Below are positions 63,212 through 64,000 of a DNA stretch of 64,000 nucleotides, piece after piece. How positions within the stretch are numbered: the stretch's first letter is position 1; each line of letters opens with the position of its first letter. The DNA lies in NCBI RefSeq assembly GCF_008274785.1, contig NZ_VTPU01000007.1, positions 1-64,000 of the forward strand. Reading direction: 5' to 3'. The position numbers and the translations under genes are program-made. The notes below the pieces were generated by a model. That model had not been told where the DNA came from. It was given only the letters and a program-made list of their open reading frames with translations, and made no database searches. Origin of the DNA: Halomonas eurihalina (lineage in GTDB: Bacteria; Pseudomonadota; Gammaproteobacteria; Pseudomonadales; Halomonadaceae).

Positions 63212-64000
63212 TTACTGGGAATTGCTCTGGAGTTCACCGGTCACGGTGTCGTAGTAGCGAATGCCCTCGTCGCCGGCTTTACTGGCCATCTCATGCCAGG
63301 CCTCCCAGGCCGCATCCACGAAGGTCTGTACGTCCTCGTCCGAGAACGCCGGCAGCATAGTGATGCCCATCGCCTCGCGCTCTTTACGCGCCTCGGCCTC
63401 ACGCTCGGGGTCCACCGCCTGGTCGCGAGTCTCCTGCCAGATCTCCTCGCCAGCGCGCGTCAGGATCTCCTGCTGCTGCTCATCCAGGCTGTTCCAGGTG
63501 CGATCGCTGACCCCGAACATCCAGGGAGAGGCTGCCCAGGGATGCAGATAGGCCTCGTAGTCGGTCACTTCCTGCAGCGAGACCGTCTTGGCCACGGTCG
63601 AGAGGTAGTAGGCACAGTCCACGACACCGGTCTGCAGCGCCAGGTACATGTCGTTCTGGGGAATCACCTGGGCCGAGATGCCGAGGCGATCGAAGGTCTC
63701 GACGAGGTGGCCCGACCAGACGCGAACCTTCTTGTCGCGCAGGCCCTCGAGGGTGTTGACCGGCTCCTTGCAGTGCAAGCCCACGTCAAACACCGGCGCG
63801 ACAACGCCACCGATGGTGTGGATGCCCCAGTCGGCATAGCCCTCGCGATACAGCTCGCGCAGGGTCGGCAGGATGTCGAGATGCTGCTCCGCCTCGGTGA
63901 TCGCACCCTGAGCGTAGATCGACGCCATTTCCGGGGCATCGCGGTTGTAGTACTCCCCGTACATCAGCGCCATGTCGACCATGCCGCGCTGCATGATGCG
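63212..64000 (-). CDS. TRAP substrate-binding protein, C-terminal part (runs off the window)
   Basis: About 262 codons are present, and the signal peptide and N-terminal lobe are outside. DctP features include VRVWSGHLVETFDRLGISAQVIP (ligand-arginine region at about the middle), LQTGVVDCAYYLSTVAKTVSLQEV and WMFGVSDRTWNSLDEQQQEIL. It is the first gene of a dctPQM unit. The ligand is not predictable from the fragment. Confidence 0.9.
   Translation of the reverse strand, partial: RIMQRGMVDMALMYGEYYNRDAPEMASIYAQGAITEAEQHLDILPTLRELYREGYADWGIHTIGGVVAPVFDVGLHCKEPVNTLEGLRDKKVRVWSGHLVETFDRLGISAQVIPQNDMYLALQTGVVDCAYYLSTVAKTVSLQEVTDYEAYLHPWAASPWMFGVSDRTWNSLDEQQQEILTRAGEEIWQETRDQAVDPEREAEARKEREAMGITMLPAFSDEDVQTFVDAAWEAWHEMASKAGDEGIRYYDTVTGELQSNSQ

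Overview
The window looks like chromosomal DNA from a moderately halophilic gammaproteobacterium, most likely Halomonadaceae (Halomonas-like). This is inferred from the high GC content, the E. coli/Pseudomonas-like catabolic enzymes, several sodium- or betaine-linked transporter families (BCCT, NhaC, TRAP, NCS1), and genes for carnitine, choline-sulfate and betaine metabolism. No rRNA, tRNA, CRISPR array, phage or intact insertion sequence was seen. Nearly everything is small-molecule catabolism and uptake.

Region 1 (1-17.9 kb) is a purine/ureide degradation island. It carries urate hydroxylase (puuD), HIU hydrolase (uraH), OHCU decarboxylase (uraD), allantoin racemase (hpxA), allantoinase (puuE), ureidoglycine aminohydrolase (allE) and ureidoglycolate lyase (allA). 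A glyoxylate funnel follows: gcl, hyi, glxR, a MOFRL glycerate kinase and the start of a pyruvate kinase. Two tandem NCS1 permeases, a YfcC-type carrier and a GntR/FCD regulator complete it. TGTATACA-type palindromes lie in front of gcl, puuE, hpxA, the regulator gene and the uraH/uraD divergent promoter, which suggests one GntR regulon. Xanthine dehydrogenase and an allantoate-hydrolysing enzyme are not in the window.

Region 2 (18-24.4 kb) holds a phosphoribosyltransferase, a GST and a glycolate oxidase operon (glcDEF plus glcG) that also yields glyoxylate. Region 3 (24.4-34.8 kb) concerns quaternary ammonium compounds. It has a decayed LysR/choline-sulfatase pair, a BCCT carrier, a gamma-butyrobetaine dioxygenase with its own LysR, and an orphan betaine/carnitine-type binding protein. 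Interspersed are an EamA exporter, a GNAT-nitrilase fusion, an MtfA peptidase and a DUF411 protein. Region 4 (34.8-39 kb) has a TVP38 protein, a GT4 glycosyltransferase overlapping a LysR gene, and tartrate/D-malate dehydrogenase.

Region 5 (39-53.4 kb) is an enlarged trans-4-hydroxy-L-proline cluster: hypH, hypD, a GntR regulator, an alkaline phosphatase, a TRAP transporter, an NhaC antiporter, hypO, hypRE, a methyltransferase and a signal-bearing SMP-30 lactonase. A second operator type, TGTAT-N3-ATAYA, recurs at its divergent promoters and ties the flanking genes to the pathway. Region 6 (53.6-61.2 kb) is an arginine/ornithine-type set: astE, an aotPQMJO-like ABC system, a second binding protein and an AraC/GATase regulator. 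Region 7 (61.4-64 kb) is the end of another TRAP operon, truncated by the window edge.
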